From Prunella strophiata (taxonomy: Eukaryota; Chordata; Aves; Passeriformes; Prunellidae), in assembly GCA_036583965.1 (NCBI GenBank), contig JAZBQD010000015.1, positions 72,332,330 to 72,396,329 on the forward strand: a stretch of DNA of 64,000 bases, given 5' to 3'. How positions within the stretch are numbered: position 1 is the stretch's first letter; each line of letters opens with the position of its first letter. The notes under the pieces were generated by a model. The model ran no database searches. It was not told the origin of the DNA and saw only the letters and a program-made list of their open reading frames with translations. Below, one piece after another: positions 62,930-64,000 of this stretch. The position numbers and the translations under genes are program-made.

Positions 62930-63984
62930 CTGACAAAATGTCCAGCACACAGCTGGATAAACACATCATGTGATGAATGATCAACTGGCTCACGGGTCAG
63001 GCACAAAGGGTTACAGTGAATGGGGTGACATCAGACTGGGGACCTGTCACTAGTGGGGTTCTGTAGGGCTCCATCCTCGCCCTGTGCTCTTCAACACCTT
63101 CATAAACGCCTTGGATGCAGCACTGGAAGGGATACCAAGTAAGTTGGCAGATGATACAAATCTGGGAGGAGCTGTTGACTCCCTCCAAGGAAGGGAGGCC
63201 TTGCAGAGAGACCTCAACAAATGAGAGGGCTGGCAATCACCAACCAGATGAAGTTTACTAATGGAAAATTGGATTTTACACCTGTGACAGGGCAACACTG
63301 GATATATGGACAGACTGACTGGGGGTCCTGGTTGTTGGCAAGCTGAACATGAGTCAGCAGTTCCCTAGCAGAGCCAACCTTGTTATGGGGTGCATCAGGC
63401 CCAGCATTGCCAGCCAGGCAAGGGAGGAGATTGTCCAGCTCTGCTCTGCACTGGAGTGGCCTCACTTCAGGTGCTGGGGGCAGTTTTGGGTGCTACAATA
63501 TAAGAAGCATATTAAGCTGTTAGAGAGCTTCTGGAGGAGGGCAGCAACAATGATGAAGGGGTCTAGAGGGAAAGCTGTATGAGGAGCAGCTGAGGTCACT
63601 TGGTTTGATCAGCCTGGAGGAGAAGGGAAGAGCTCATTGCAGTTACAGCTTCCTCGTGAGGGGAAGTGAAGGGACAGGCACTGATCTCCGCTCTGTGGTT
63701 ACCAGTGGCAGGACCCAAGGGAATGGCCTGAAGTTGCGTCAGGGGAAGTTTAGGCTGGATATTAGGAAAAGGTTCCTCAACCAGAGGATGGTTGGTCACT
63801 GGAACAGGCTTCCCAGGGAAGCAGTCAAAACACAAATCCTGACAGAACTTGACAAAGGTTTGGATGGTACAGTTGGGCACATGGTGGGTCTCTCGGGGAG
63901 GGTCCTGTGCAGGACCAGGAGTTGGACTTAATGGTCCTTATGGGTGCCTTCCAACTCAGTTTATTCTATGACTCTCTGACTCTC
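62930..63984 (+). mobile_element. CR1 LINE fragment (RT core to 3' end)
   Basis: Plus-oriented CR1 of a different subfamily. With frameshifts it reads RVTVNGVTSDWGPVTSG, then LFNTFINALDAALEG, then the RT active-site region KLADDTNLGGAVDSLQGRE near 63,140-63,200 (family signature FADDTKL). The C-terminal portion 63,605-63,931 is open and carries GNGLKLRQGKFRLDIRKRF and GHWNRLPREAV. The 3' end is 'AGGAGTTGGACTTAATGGTC', 'CTTCCAACTCAG' and a decayed octamer tail (TATTCTATGACTCTCTGACT). Several stops and frameshifts lie between the ADD motif and the C-terminal part, so it is inactive. Confidence 0.92.
63605..63931 (+). pseudogene. CR1 ORF2 C-terminal remnant (108 codons open)
   Basis: This belongs to the CR1 at 62.93-63.98 kb and is not a host gene. 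It carries the conserved CR1 tail motif from GNGLKL through FRLDIRKRF to HWNRLPREAV. The region upstream that would carry the catalytic residues is separated by stops. The open frame runs past the usual ORF2 end into the 3'UTR because the normal stop was mutated. Confidence 0.85.
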
Positions 63985-64000
63985 CAGTGTATTATTGTAA

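Noticed and set aside
1..64000. CRISPR array, operon or phage system
   Set aside because: The regular repeats are 4-nt satellites without spacers, and the transposons are avian CR1 and an LTR. Nothing bacterial is present.
1..64000. tRNA, rRNA or snRNA genes
   Set aside because: I scanned for tRNA-like box A/B spacing and for recognisable rRNA or snRNA words and found none that I could support.

Overview
The window is vertebrate nuclear DNA, almost certainly from a bird. The evidence is a series of CR1 LINE fragments carrying the typical avian CR1 3' end and reverse-transcriptase C-terminus. A solo endogenous-retrovirus LTR is nested inside one of them. The background is AT-rich and non-coding, and there is a single GC- and CpG-rich block at the left edge. 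The order or species cannot be fixed from sequence alone; a songbird is plausible. There is nothing bacterial, no operon and no CRISPR array.

Layout. From 1 to about 3.2 kb lies a CpG island, split by an uninterrupted CCCT tetranucleotide array of about 1.74 kb (1003-2742). This is the only promoter-like region. On the minus strand, at 567-531, a short ATG-initiated segment runs into a good splice donor, so a gene leaving the window to the left is possible. Its identity is not recognised.

From 3.2 to 64 kb is gene-poor DNA with no convincing exon chain. The long stop-free frames are either the tetranucleotide arrays or antisense shadows of CR1. The recognisable content is repeats. Relatively well-preserved CR1 copies lie at 10.0-10.3 kb (-), 45.0-46.9 kb (-), 54.4-54.9 kb (+), 57.05-58.4 kb (-) and 62.9-64.0 kb (+). 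A CR1 3' tip lies at 48.0 kb (+). Older CR1/L3-like relics lie at 13.4-14.2 kb (-), 49.1-49.5 kb (-) and perhaps 19.1 kb (+). A second large homopurine array of about 1.0 kb, GGGA with regular GGA interruptions, lies at 34.13-35.13 kb in the orientation opposite to the first array. A 619-bp solo LTR (57487-58105, minus) splits the 57-58 kb CR1, with an imperfect 6-bp target duplication.

The features most worth a second look are the two oppositely oriented G-rich arrays, the putative minus-strand first exon in the CpG island, and one splice-flanked ORF with a signal-peptide-like N-terminus at 51.2 kb. I do not see a new multi-gene system here. The 60 kb of non-coding DNA is best read as a large intron or an intergenic region next to a CpG-island promoter.
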